A stretch of 64,000 bases of DNA, from positions 1-64,000 of the forward strand of contig NZ_JAMDHK010000019.1 of NCBI RefSeq assembly GCF_024721115.1. The letters are read 5' to 3'. Position numbers and translations under genes: made by a program. This document shows positions 7,922-16,369 of this stretch, one piece after another; the first letter of the stretch is position 1; every line of letters starts with the position of its first letter. The notes under the pieces were generated by a model. It was not told the origin of the DNA, did no database searches, and saw nothing but the letters and a program-made list of their open reading frames with translations. The stretch is from Salipiger pentaromativorans. Lineage in GTDB: Bacteria > Pseudomonadota > Alphaproteobacteria > Rhodobacterales > Rhodobacteraceae.

Positions 7922-8356
7922 ATGAGCATCAACGCATACAAGCGGACGATTCGCGAAAGCGAGTCTCCCCGCCAGATCGAGGCGCGCGTATTCGCCCGCG
8001 TCACCGGCGCGCTGCAAACGCATCGCGAGGCTTACGAGGCCGCCGAGAGCAACGAGGCGCGCAACACGGTTCTGGCGGATGGGCTGCGCGACGCGCTGGC
8101 CGACAACCGCCGTCTCTGGATCACCCTGCGCGACGATCTCGCCGACAGCGGCAATACCTTTCCGCCCGCGCTGCGCGCCCAGCTGATCTCCATCGCGCTT
8201 TGGGTCGACCGCCAAAGCCAGCAGGTGCTGGGCGGCGGGGCCGGCCTGCGCGCGCTGATCGACGTGAATTCCAGCATTCTCGCCGGGCTGTCCTCGCGCC
8301 CGGCACTGGCAGCGGTATCGGATCATGGCACTCAATCTCACGCTGAAACCCTTTGA
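7922..8356 (+). CDS. flaF: Flagellar biosynthesis regulator FlaF
   Basis: FlaF is a small alphaproteobacterial protein that promotes flagellin translation and acts opposite to FlbT. The 144 residues contain the family pattern (AYKRTIRESESPRQIEARVF, ALADNRRLWITLRDDLAD, LISIALWVDRQSQQVLGG). It overlaps the start of flbT by 32 bases, tighter than usual, so the two are almost certainly translated from one message in a fixed ratio. Confidence 0.9.
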   Translation: MSINAYKRTIRESESPRQIEARVFARVTGALQTHREAYEAAESNEARNTVLADGLRDALADNRRLWITLRDDLADSGNTFPPALRAQLISIALWVDRQSQQVLGGGAGLRALIDVNSSILAGLSSRPALAAVSDHGTQSHAETL

Positions 8357-8771
8357 ACGGCTGGTCGTCAACGGCTGCATGATGCGCAACGGCGGCCGCA
8401 AAAGCACGATCACCGTCGAAAACCGCGCAGACATCATCCGGGAATCCGACCTGCTGAAACCCGAGGCGGCGGCGACGCCGGTCAAGGCGGTCTATTTCCT
8501 GATCCAGAGCGCGCTGATCTATCCCGAAAAGCGCGAGGATCTGGCCAAGGCCGCGCAAAAGCGGCTGGCCGAGCTGGCCACCGTGTTTTCCGCCGATCTG
8601 CGGTTTCACGTCTTCAGCGCGGCGAACAACGTCAGCCGGATGGAATATTACACCGCGCTGCGCGATCTGCGCCCGCTGATCGCCCGCGAGGCCGAGGTGC
8701 TGGGGGCGGTCGGGCTCGATCCGACGCAACTGGCCGCCGAGGCCGCCGATCCCGAAAGGAAACGCGCATGA
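8325..8771 (+). CDS. flbT: Flagellin mRNA regulator FlbT
   Basis: FlbT represses flagellin synthesis after transcription until hook assembly is complete. The 148-residue product has the family opening LTLKPFERLVVNGCMMRNGG, the FLIQSALIYPEK segment and EYYTALRDLRPL. It overlaps flaF at the 5' end and the DUF1217 gene by four bases at the 3' end. The likely RNA target is the hairpin-containing flagellin leader in this same locus. Confidence 0.92.
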   Translation: MALNLTLKPFERLVVNGCMMRNGGRKSTITVENRADIIRESDLLKPEAAATPVKAVYFLIQSALIYPEKREDLAKAAQKRLAELATVFSADLRFHVFSAANNVSRMEYYTALRDLRPLIAREAEVLGAVGLDPTQLAAEAADPERKRA

Positions 8772-9589
8772 TCTCGATTTCGGGCCTGTCGACCCTGGTC
8801 GCCCTGAAACTGGTGGATGCCACCGAGGACAAGGAACAGGCGCTTCTGCGGGAAGAGCCCGAACATGCGCGCGCCATCGACTATTTCCTCGAAAACATCT
8901 CGGATGTCGAAAGCGTCGACGATCTGATGGGGGATTACCAGCTCTACAGCTTCGTGATGAAAGCCTACGATCTCGAGGATCAGATCTTCGGCAAGGCGAT
9001 GATGGAGAAGATCCTCAAGAGCAATATCGAAGAGCCCGATGCGCTGATCAACCGGCTGACCGATCCGCGTTTCAAGGAGCTCTACAACGCCATGGGATTC
9101 GGCACCGATGGCGAGGGCAATATCAACACCGCGCTGAATTCCTGGCGTAATCGGGTCGTCGCGAAATATGTCGACACGCAATATGTGAACGACAAGACCG
9201 ACGAGAACGAGGCGCTTGGCACGGTGCTCGAATTCCGCCGCAAGGCGGCGGAGATCGAGAGCCCCTTCGACATTCTCAAGGACACCGAGATGTCGGAGTT
9301 TTTCCGCACCATCCTCGGGCTGCCCGCCGAGATGGCCGCGCTCGACATCGACCGTCAGGCGGCGATGCTGACCGACCGCATCGACCTCGCGACGCTGAAG
9401 GACCCCGAAGAGGTCGAGAAGCTGGTGCGGAAATACGTGGCGATTTCCGATGCGAACACGGATTTCTCGAGCACCAACGGCGCGGTTCAGCTTCTTTCCG
9501 GCGCGCTGAGCGCCGGATCGGGCAGCTTCGTGCCGGTGACCATCGACATCGAGGCGATCGCAGGCTTCAGCGGCTACAAGCTGCGCTGA
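8768..9589 (+). CDS. DUF1217 flagellar-locus protein
   Basis: A 273-residue protein of the DUF1217 family, found in flagellar clusters of Rhodobacterales and Rhizobiales. Visible family features are YSFVMKAYDLEDQIFGKAMM, LTDPRFKELYNAMGF and LRKYV-like helices spaced as repeats. Its molecular role is not established; mutants of relatives affect motility. It is coupled to flbT by an ATGA overlap and ends in front of the inverted-repeat element, facing fliG. Confidence 0.8.
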   Translation: MISISGLSTLVALKLVDATEDKEQALLREEPEHARAIDYFLENISDVESVDDLMGDYQLYSFVMKAYDLEDQIFGKAMMEKILKSNIEEPDALINRLTDPRFKELYNAMGFGTDGEGNINTALNSWRNRVVAKYVDTQYVNDKTDENEALGTVLEFRRKAAEIESPFDILKDTEMSEFFRTILGLPAEMAALDIDRQAAMLTDRIDLATLKDPEEVEKLVRKYVAISDANTDFSSTNGAVQLLSGALSAGSGSFVPVTIDIEAIAGFSGYKLR

Positions 9590-9603
9590 GCTGTTTTCCG
9601 GGA

Positions 9604-9727
9604 GCGGTGGGCAGATTGCCCACCCTACGGATCTGATCGCGGGGTCTCGCGGCGGCACCTCAAGATACGGACATCTTGCTGCGGTTTCCGGTGCGCGGCC
9701 CTGTAGGGTGGGCAATCTGCCCACCGC
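9604..9727. repeat. Dispersed inverted-repeat element, copy 2, between convergent genes
   Basis: Two perfect 25-bp arms (9604-9628 and 9703-9727) flank a 74-base spacer. The arm contains TGGGCAGATTGCCCACCC and matches copy 1 at the left window edge. It fills the gap between the DUF1217 gene and the convergent fliG, and could serve both as a bidirectional terminator. Confidence 0.85.
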
Positions 9728-9732
9728 ACGCC

Positions 9733-10791
9733 TCAGAACATCTCGTCGTCTTCGTCGTTGATCGGCAGGCGGACCTGGTCTTCCTCGGCCAGCGTGCGAG
9801 CGTAATCGAGCATCATCGACTGTGCCGCGCTCACCTCGCGGCGGCGCACCGGGCCCATGCTGTCCATCTCTTCCTGGAGCATGTCGCGCGACCGCGCGGG
9901 CAGGGCGTTGAGGAAGGCGTCGCGCGCACCCTGGCTGGCGCCGCGCAGCGCCGTGGGCAGCGTGTTGCCCGGCATGCCGCGCATGATCTTGGCCAGATCC
10001 ATCGCGTCCATCTTCACCAGATCCTCGAAAGTGAACATCTTGGCCTTGATGGCGTCGAACGTGTCGGGGATCGACTCTTCCAGCGCCGGGGCCATGGCGT
10101 CGAACGCATTGCGGTCGAGCTTGTTGAAGAGATCCGCCATGCGCTGGTGCTGTTCCGTGGTGGTCGGCTGCGCACCGGCGTTGATGATGTCGCTTTGCAG
10201 CGATTCCTCGATCTGCTTCATCATGTGATGCGGCACCGCCTCCATGCGGATCATCCGCTCGACCACGTTCTGCATCTTCTCGGGCCCGAGGATCGGCAGC
10301 ACCTTGGCGGCCACGTCGGTTTTCACATTCGACAGGATCGCCGCGATGGTCTGCTCATGCTCGCCCTTGAGGTAATTGGCGATGACATTCTCCGACAGCG
10401 CCCCGAACCGCGCCCAGAGATCGCGCTCCTTCAGCGGGCCGCGAATATCCTTGAGGATGCCCTCCACCTGATCGCCCGGCAGCAGCGATCGCAGCAGGTT
10501 TTCGGCCACGGCGAAAGAGCCGACCACGCCGCCGCCATTGGTGATGTCCTCGACGAAATCGCTCAGCACCTGCTCGACCGTCTCGGAGGAAATCGAGCCC
10601 AGCCCCGACATCGCCCGCGTGACCTGCTGGATCTCCACATCGTCGAGCTGCTGGAGCAGCGCCGAGCCGCGCTTTTCACCGAGGCACAGGAACAGGATCG
10701 CGGCCTTTTGCGGGCCGGTCAGCTTGCGCCGCCGGGCGGCGGCCGCGTTCGCCCCGGTTGAGGTGGCGCGTTTGAGATTTGCAACTGCCAT
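9733..10791 (-). CDS. fliG: Flagellar motor switch protein FliG
   Basis: FliG is the torque-bearing switch component at the MS-ring/C-ring interface. The 352-residue product has the N-terminal FliF-binding region (LTGPQKAAILFLCLGEKRGS), the middle domain with EKMQNVVERMIRMEAVPHHM, and the C-terminal domain with TFEDLVKMDAMDLAKIMRGM carrying the charged torque residues, then SRDMLQEEMDSMGPVRRREV. It is the last gene of the fliF operon; a purine-rich AGGAG precedes its ATG. The acidic tail ends NDEDDEMF. Confidence 0.95.
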   Translation of the reverse strand: MAVANLKRATSTGANAAAARRRKLTGPQKAAILFLCLGEKRGSALLQQLDDVEIQQVTRAMSGLGSISSETVEQVLSDFVEDITNGGGVVGSFAVAENLLRSLLPGDQVEGILKDIRGPLKERDLWARFGALSENVIANYLKGEHEQTIAAILSNVKTDVAAKVLPILGPEKMQNVVERMIRMEAVPHHMMKQIEESLQSDIINAGAQPTTTEQHQRMADLFNKLDRNAFDAMAPALEESIPDTFDAIKAKMFTFEDLVKMDAMDLAKIMRGMPGNTLPTALRGASQGARDAFLNALPARSRDMLQEEMDSMGPVRRREVSAAQSMMLDYARTLAEEDQVRLPINDEDDEMF

Positions 10792-10812
10792 GGTCCTGCT
10801 CTCCTGCCTGTC

Positions 10813-11661
10813 TTACCCACCCCCGGAGAGGGGGATGTAACTTTCCATGAGACTGCCCGCCAGCATGTACCAGCCGTCGATCAGAACGAAAAAGATCACC
10901 TTGAACGGCAAGGAGATCAGCACCGGCGGCAGCATCATCATGCCCGCGCTCATCAGCACCGATGCGACGATCAGGTCGATGACCAGAAACGGCAGGTAGA
11001 TGAGAAAGCCAATGGAAAAGGCACGCCGCAGCTCGGAAATCATGAAGGCCGGCACCAGCTCGCGCCAGCCCGCCTCCTGCGCCGTGGCGGGCAGGGGGCC
11101 GGGCTCGATCTCGGCCCCGCCCGCGTCGCTGCGCTGAGAGATGTCGTGGAAGAGGGCCAGATCCTTCTCGCGCGTGTTGGCGAACATGAAGCTCTTGAAC
11201 GGATCGCCGATCCGCCCCAGCGCCTGTTCCTCGGTGATCGCGTTGTCCATGAGCGGCTGCACGCCGCCCTCCCAGGCATCCTCGAAGACCGGCTGCATGA
11301 CGAAGAAGGTCATGAAGAGCGCCATGGAGGTCAGCACCATATTGGGCGGGGTCTGGTTCAGCCCCAGCGCCGAGCGCAGCATGGAAAACACGATCACGAA
11401 GCGGGTGAAGCTGGTCATGATCACCAGCAGGCCGGGCGCCAGAGACAGCACCGTCATCGCGGCGATAAGCTGGATGATCCGGCCCGAGAGCGTGGCCCGC
11501 TCGTCCGAGCCCGCCGGCGCGCTGCTCAGCGCGTCGCCGATGGCGCCCAGCAGGTCCGAACCCGCCGATTGCGCCTGTGCCTGAGAGGCGGCCAGCACGC
11601 AAAGCCCCGTTGCCAGCAGGCAGAGGGGCAGGGCACGCGAAAGACCGCCGCATCGGGTCAT
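10813..11661 (-). CDS. fliP: Flagellar export gate protein FliP
   Basis: FliP forms the core of the export gate pore with FliQ and FliR. The 282-residue product begins with a cleavable-type signal sequence (PLCLLATGLCVLAASQAQAQ) and has four membrane segments. Family motifs are SFTRFVIVFSMLRSALGLNQ, PPNMVLTSMALFMTFFVMQP and FLIYLPFLVIDLIVASVLMS. It overlaps fliN by four bases. Placing fliP in the fliF-H-N operon, away from fliQ, fliR and flhA, is usual for this lineage. Confidence 0.95.
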   Translation of the reverse strand: MTRCGGLSRALPLCLLATGLCVLAASQAQAQSAGSDLLGAIGDALSSAPAGSDERATLSGRIIQLIAAMTVLSLAPGLLVIMTSFTRFVIVFSMLRSALGLNQTPPNMVLTSMALFMTFFVMQPVFEDAWEGGVQPLMDNAITEEQALGRIGDPFKSFMFANTREKDLALFHDISQRSDAGGAEIEPGPLPATAQEAGWRELVPAFMISELRRAFSIGFLIYLPFLVIDLIVASVLMSAGMMMLPPVLISLPFKVIFFVLIDGWYMLAGSLMESYIPLSGGG

Positions 11662-11999
11662 TCTTCGGACACGTAATCCTTGACGATCTCGATCAGCGAG
11701 ACGCCAAGGCGGTCGTCGGGCAGCTTGACCAGATCGCCGCGCGCGACGAGCCGGTCGTTGATCACCACCTCGACGGGCTGGCCGATGCTCTTGTCGAGCT
11801 CGATGATCGAGCCGCGGCTGAGCTTGAGCAGATGCGCGATGGGCATGCGCGTGCGGCCCAGAACGATCTGCACGTTCAGCCCCACGTTCAGCATCGCGTC
11901 GATGGTCTTGCCCGCCTCGCCCGGCTTGGCCCCGGCGGCGGCCTCTTCGGCGATTGCCTCTGCGACGGTGCCCTCGGGGGTTTCCACCTCGTCGGTCAT
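11658..11999 (-). CDS. fliN: Flagellar motor switch protein FliN
   Basis: FliN builds the lower C ring and docks the FliH-FliI complex. The 113-residue protein has an acidic, Ala/Glu-rich N-terminus (about 1-30) and the SpoA fold, with MLNVGLNVQIVLGRTRMPIA and the signature LDKSIGQPVEVVINDRLVAR. It overlaps both neighbours by four bases (fliH upstream, fliP downstream), indicating tight coupling. Confidence 0.93.
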   Translation of the reverse strand: MTDEVETPEGTVAEAIAEEAAAGAKPGEAGKTIDAMLNVGLNVQIVLGRTRMPIAHLLKLSRGSIIELDKSIGQPVEVVINDRLVARGDLVKLPDDRLGVSLIEIVKDYVSEE

Positions 12000-12670
12000 G
12001 CGTTTTCTCCTGCCTGTGTCTGCCCGAGCTTCAGCGCGATGTCCTGCCGCGCCACTCCGAGCGCGCCCAGAATGCGGGCGCAGATTTCCCGGAAGCTGTA
12101 TTCCATGACGCCCTGATCCCAGTCGGCGCGCACGTCACCGGGCCCTAGCGCCGGATCGGATTTGACCGTCAGCCGCCCGCCAAAACCTGCCTGACGCGCC
12201 GCCAGTTCTAGCTCGGTACTGGCGGTCTGAAGCGCCTCGGGCGCCACCCAGAGGATGAGCTGCGCCGATCCCAGCGCCATGCGCACGGCACCCTTCGCCT
12301 CGCGCAGCGCCTGGTCCCCGGCCAGGGCCGCGCTCACATCGGGCGCCACCTGACGAAAGACCGACAACACGAAATCCACCATCTGCGCCTCAAGCGCCGC
12401 ATGATGCCGGTCGGCATCGGCGAACAACGCCTGCATCGCCGGAAGCACCGCTTCGGCAACGGCCAGACGGCGCGCGCTCTCGGAACTCTGCGCGGTCTCC
12501 GATGCCTCGGCCCGCCCCTGCTGAAGCCCGGCCTGAAAGCCCTCGGCACGGGCCAGCGCAACCGCGTCTTCATATTCGGCACGGGTAAAGACCGCGCCGA
12601 TCACCGGCGCTTCGCCGCGGCGGAGGGCATCCTCCTCGGCGTCGAAATTGCGGTCGAAAACAAAGCTCAT
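11996..12670 (-). CDS. fliH: FliH-like export ATPase regulator
   Basis: FliH binds and restrains the FliI ATPase and tethers it to FliN. The 224-residue product has a charged N-terminal helical half with small-residue repeats (AEGFQAGLQQGRAEASETAQ, the AxxxG pattern typical of FliH) and a C-terminal domain with LTVKSDPALGPGDVRADWDQ. Sequence conservation in this family is low. The position between fliF and fliN, with four-base overlaps on both sides, supports the call. Confidence 0.8.
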   Translation of the reverse strand: MSFVFDRNFDAEEDALRRGEAPVIGAVFTRAEYEDAVALARAEGFQAGLQQGRAEASETAQSSESARRLAVAEAVLPAMQALFADADRHHAALEAQMVDFVLSVFRQVAPDVSAALAGDQALREAKGAVRMALGSAQLILWVAPEALQTASTELELAARQAGFGGRLTVKSDPALGPGDVRADWDQGVMEYSFREICARILGALGVARQDIALKLGQTQAGENA

Positions 12671-14367
12671 GCGCTCGGCCCTTCTGCCAGCCAGGCCCGG
12701 ACGACCTTGATCGCGTCATCGGGCTCGCGCTCGATCAGCCCGCCTACGGTGTTGATCCAGCCACGCTGCACCCCGCCCTGAACCGAGGCGACCGAGACGG
12801 TGTCGTCTTCGCTCCCCGGCGGCAGCGGGTCGAGCACGGTGCCGCTGTGATAGACGGTCTGATCCGTCGCCCCCTGCCGCGCGGTGTGGATATGGGTGAC
12901 ATTCGAGGTGGTGCCGCCCTCGGCGGTCGCGCCGGGAAGGGCCGCGGGCGTCTCGGGGGCGGGCAGATCGCCGCCCGTGCCGGCCGCCTCTGCCTGGCCG
13001 AAGGCGCGGTTGAGCATCGGGCGCACGCCCAGCACCAGCACCGCCACCACCAGCGCAAGGGCAAAGAGCCCGCGCAGCACCGTACCGATGTTTTCCGAAA
13101 GAATCTGCCCAAAGCTGCGCGACACCGGCTCGCCCACATCCATGGAATAATCCATGAACCGCAGGCTCACCACCTCGACGCTGTCGCCGCGCGCCTCGTC
13201 GAACCCGACCGCGCTGCGCACCAGCGCCTCGAGGCTTTGCAGTTCTTCGGCGCTGCGCTCCTGATAATCGACCGCGCCGCCATCCTGCACGTTGTAGATA
13301 CCGTTCACCAGCACCGCGACCGAGACCTTCTGCACCTCGCCCGGCTCGCGCACGGTTTCCGAGGTGGTGCCGCCGATCTCGTAATTGACGATCTCGTTTG
13401 TGCTGTTCGAACTGTTGCGATTGGTGCCCGGGGCGCCGTCGGCCAGCGCAGCGGGAATGTCGTCGGCCACGCCGACCTCGCCGCCGGCGGCCTTCTGATC
13501 CTCACGGGTTTCCTCGCGGGTCTCGGTCGAGCGCACGACGCGCTGATCGGGGTCGAAGGTCCGCTCCTGCAACACCTGCCGTTCGGTCGAGAGATCGACA
13601 CTCACCTGCACCCGCGCGTTGCCCGCGCCCACGCGCGCGGTCAGAATCTGCGTGATCCGCTGGCCCAGCCGGTCCTCGATCTGCGCCCGCGCCGATTGCA
13701 GCGAGGCCTCGCTGCCCGCCTCGCCATCGTCGGCCAGGATGGTTTCGCCAGACGCCGACAGTACCGTCACCTGCGCCGGCGCCAGATCGGGCACCGCCGC
13801 CGCCACCAGCGAGCGGATCGCATGGGCCTGCTTGAGACTGACCTGCCGCGCGCCGCGCACGATGACCGAGGCGGAGGGGCGGGCACGCTCGCGGCTGAAG
13901 GGCTCGCGCTCGGGCAGCACAAGGTGCACCCGCGCCGCCTCGACCCCGTCGATGGTCTGGATCGAGCGGGCCAGCTCCCCCTCCATGGCGCGCAGCCGGT
14001 TCACCCGCTGCATGAAGCTGTTCATGCCTAGCCCGCTGGCCTCGTCGAAGATCTCCCAGCCGGGGGTGCCGTCGCTGGGGAGCCCGGCGCCGGCCAGCTC
14101 CATCCGCGCCCGCGCCAGATCCTCGGCGGGGACGCTCACCGCGGTGCCCGCCATCTCGGCCCGCGCGGGAATGCCCGCCTGCTCCAGAGATTCGGTGATG
14201 CGCCCAGCCTCGGCCGGCGACAAATCACGGTAAAGCGACACGTAGTCCGGGGTGGAAACCACTGAAAGTCCGATGAACATCGCAAGAACCAGCGCGACCC
14301 CCGTCCCGCCAAGAACCGAGAGTCGCCGCCATCCGAGCGACTTCAGATTGTCGAGAATCGCCTGCAC
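12667..14367 (-). CDS. fliF: Flagellar MS-ring protein FliF
   Basis: FliF oligomerises in the inner membrane as the MS ring on which the basal body is built. The 566-residue product has a transmembrane helix near residues 17-35, the ring-building motifs (VSLYRDLSPAEAGRITESLE; MNSFMQRVNRLRAMEGELAR; ARVHLVLPEREPFSRER), a second membrane helix near 440-460, and a C-terminal FliG-binding tail with VRAWLAE. It starts at GTG. It leads the operon fliF-fliH-fliN-fliP-fliG and is divergent from fliL. Confidence 0.95.
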   Translation of the reverse strand: MQAILDNLKSLGWRRLSVLGGTGVALVLAMFIGLSVVSTPDYVSLYRDLSPAEAGRITESLEQAGIPARAEMAGTAVSVPAEDLARARMELAGAGLPSDGTPGWEIFDEASGLGMNSFMQRVNRLRAMEGELARSIQTIDGVEAARVHLVLPEREPFSRERARPSASVIVRGARQVSLKQAHAIRSLVAAAVPDLAPAQVTVLSASGETILADDGEAGSEASLQSARAQIEDRLGQRITQILTARVGAGNARVQVSVDLSTERQVLQERTFDPDQRVVRSTETREETREDQKAAGGEVGVADDIPAALADGAPGTNRNSSNSTNEIVNYEIGGTTSETVREPGEVQKVSVAVLVNGIYNVQDGGAVDYQERSAEELQSLEALVRSAVGFDEARGDSVEVVSLRFMDYSMDVGEPVSRSFGQILSENIGTVLRGLFALALVVAVLVLGVRPMLNRAFGQAEAAGTGGDLPAPETPAALPGATAEGGTTSNVTHIHTARQGATDQTVYHSGTVLDPLPPGSEDDTVSVASVQGGVQRGWINTVGGLIEREPDDAIKVVRAWLAEGPSA

Positions 14368-14415
14368 GTCTGTTTCTGCCTATGTCCAAATGTCCCCCAA
14401 GAATAAACACAACTG

Positions 14416-14432
14416 TTCTTGTCTATCAAGAA
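14416..14432. promoter_or_regulatory. fliF/fliL divergent promoter: TTCTTG-N5-CAAGAA
   Basis: A perfect 6-bp inverted repeat with a 5-base spacer lies in the 148-base gap between fliF and fliL. It resembles TTCTTG-N5-CATGAA in the ftcR/flgI promoter. A shared regulator is inferred. Confidence 0.4.
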
Positions 14433-14515
14433 GTTCATGGGGATTTATACTTGCTTAAACCCAGTTTTTCCCGCATGGTGATGCAAGATTAGAACGACTG
14501 CAAAAGTGACGGTTC

Positions 14516-15085
14516 ATGGCCGATTCGTCTCAGACCTCCCAGAGCGACGCCGCGCCCCGCAAAAAGGGACGGCTGCTGCGTGTCGTCGCGCTGCTGGCGA
14601 TCTGCCTTCTGGCGCTGGCCGGCGGGCTGGTGGCCGCTGTCGGCCCGCAGCGGGCGCTGGCGCTTTTCGGCGGCGGCGAGGCGGACCCCGCCGCCACGCA
14701 TGAAACCGAAGCCGCGGCTCATGCGGCGCCGGAAGCGGTCGGTCATGGTGCGACCACTCAGAAGAACATCGTGGTGACGCCCTTCAAGGAGATCATCGTC
14801 AACATCACCTCGACCACCGCCACCGGGCGGCAGACGACGCGGTTTCTCAAGCTGAACCTCGCGCTGGCCTATGACACGCGCCTGCCCGGCGCCGAGAACA
14901 TCGAAGAGCGCAAGCTGTTCCTGCGCGACAGCTTTCAGGATTATCTACGGCAGCTCAACGAAAGCGATCTTCAGGGGACCATCGGGCTGGTGCGGCTGAA
15001 AAGCGAGCTGCTCCGCCGCGCCCGCGCCATTTCGGACAGCGACGCGCCTCAGGAATTCCTCATCGCGGATCTGATCGTGCAATGA
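14516..15085 (+). CDS. fliL: Flagellar basal body protein FliL
   Basis: FliL is a single-pass inner-membrane protein that surrounds the stator and supports torque. The 189-residue product has a short basic cytoplasmic start, one membrane helix (about 21-42, VVALLAICLLALAGGLVAAV), a low-complexity Ala/His/Glu linker, and the periplasmic domain with FKEIIVNITSTTATGRQTTR and LFLRDSFQDYLRQLNESDLQ. It heads the plus-strand operon and overlaps fliM by four bases. The stator genes motA and motB are absent from the window. Confidence 0.9.
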   Translation: MADSSQTSQSDAAPRKKGRLLRVVALLAICLLALAGGLVAAVGPQRALALFGGGEADPAATHETEAAAHAAPEAVGHGATTQKNIVVTPFKEIIVNITSTTATGRQTTRFLKLNLALAYDTRLPGAENIEERKLFLRDSFQDYLRQLNESDLQGTIGLVRLKSELLRRARAISDSDAPQEFLIADLIVQ

Positions 15086-16023
15086 CCATCGAAACCCCCA
15101 TCCAGCCCGACACCCGCGCCGTTCAGGAGCTGATCGTCGAACGCGCGAAATACTCGTATGCGCGGCTGCCGATGCTGGAAGTGGCCTTTGACCGGTTCTC
15201 GCTGTCCATGGCGCAGGTGCTGAAAAGCTATCTCGGCGCCATGGCCGACATCAGCGTCAAGCAGATCGACTATCTGACCTGTCAGGATGCGCTGGACGAT
15301 TTGCCCGATCCGGCGCTGATCGCGGTCACCGACGCCGAGAACTGGGGCGGCACCATCGCCGCGATCCTGCGGCCCGAACTGCTGTTCAGCATTCTCGAGA
15401 TCACCTTTGGCGGCCGTGCGGTTCCCGGCAGCGCGCGCAATCCGCGCAGCTTTACCGGGATCGAAAAGCGGGTGGGGCAGGGGTTCTGCGAGGAAGTGCT
15501 CAAGGAACTGTCGAACGCTTTCGCCAATGTCTCTCCGGTGACCTTCAAGATCGACCATCTTGAGACCAATCCCAAGGGTCTGCTGCTGGCGCCGCCGGCC
15601 AGCGCCTGCGTGCGCGCCGTGCTCAGCATCGACATCGAGGACCGCGTGGGCGAGATGGTCTTTGTCCTGCCCAACACCGCCTTTGAAAAGGTCAGCGACG
15701 TGCTGTCCCAGCACTTCACCGGCGGCCAGCTTGGCGGCGATACCGGCTGGCGGATGAAGATGACCGATATGCTGGGCCATACCAGCGTGGCGATGGCGGC
15801 GGTGATGGGCCAGGCCGAGCTGCCCATGCGCGACGTGCTGGCCTGGGTGCCGGGCCAGGTGCTCGATCTCGGGATTCAGGTGGACGATCCGGTCACGATC
15901 TGCTGCGCCGGCAAGGAAATCGCGCGGGCCGAGGTCGGCCGCCGCAAAAACGGCCGGATCGCGCTGAAACTCTCGGAAAAGCTCTACGAAGAAGAGGAAC
16001 TCCCCAATGTCCTTCGCGATTGA
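15082..16023 (+). CDS. fliM: Flagellar motor switch protein FliM
   Basis: FliM is the middle C-ring protein that normally receives CheY-P. The 313 residues show the family core (YSYARLPMLEVAFDRFSLSM, the GGRAVPGSARNPRSFTGIEK segment, and a C-terminal SpoA domain with VLDLGIQVDDPVTICCAGKE). The usual N-terminal CheY-binding peptide is short or missing; the protein starts almost directly with the core. It overlaps fliL by four bases and the next gene by 17. Confidence 0.93.
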   Translation: MTIETPIQPDTRAVQELIVERAKYSYARLPMLEVAFDRFSLSMAQVLKSYLGAMADISVKQIDYLTCQDALDDLPDPALIAVTDAENWGGTIAAILRPELLFSILEITFGGRAVPGSARNPRSFTGIEKRVGQGFCEEVLKELSNAFANVSPVTFKIDHLETNPKGLLLAPPASACVRAVLSIDIEDRVGEMVFVLPNTAFEKVSDVLSQHFTGGQLGGDTGWRMKMTDMLGHTSVAMAAVMGQAELPMRDVLAWVPGQVLDLGIQVDDPVTICCAGKEIARAEVGRRKNGRIALKLSEKLYEEEELPNVLRD

Positions 16024-16363
16024 CGTAGCTATTCTTGTGCTGCTTGCCGGAACCATGGCCTATGCTTGGATCGTGGATCGCCGCGTGCGCCTGCTCATGC
16101 AGGTGCTGAAGGATATGGAGCCGATGATCGGCACGTTCTCGGCCGCAGTGGACCGCAGCGAAAGCACCGTTTCGGCGCTGCGCTCGATTGGCCAGCCGCC
16201 GCTGGGCAGCCCGCGTCAGCCGGCGCCAGAGGCCCCGCGCGAAGAGCCGGCCTTCCGCACCACGCGCGAGCGTCCGTCGCGCCCCATCGGCGCCACCCCG
16301 GTGCCGGGGAAATCCGAGCTGGTCCGCGGCTTTTTCGAAACCGTCCGTCAGCGCGAGGCATAA
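16007..16363 (+). CDS. PflI/DUF6468-like bitopic membrane protein of the fliL operon
   Basis: A 118-residue protein with one N-terminal membrane helix (about 4-22, IDVAILVLLAGTMAYAWIVD), then a charged helical segment (RRVRLLMQVLKDMEPMIGTF) and a Pro-rich, Arg-rich tail. Genes of this kind follow fliM in many alphaproteobacteria; the Caulobacter counterpart PflI affects flagellar positioning. I assign it by position and topology rather than by detailed sequence identity. It overlaps fliM by 17 bases. Confidence 0.65.
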   Translation: MSFAIDVAILVLLAGTMAYAWIVDRRVRLLMQVLKDMEPMIGTFSAAVDRSESTVSALRSIGQPPLGSPRQPAPEAPREEPAFRTTRERPSRPIGATPVPGKSELVRGFFETVRQREA

Positions 16364-16369
16364 GATCCG

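Noticed and set aside
14455-14470. TTAA-N7-TTTTC before fliL as a CtrA box
   Set aside because: The second half-site matches only partly; too weak beside the clear boxes at 171 and 6830.
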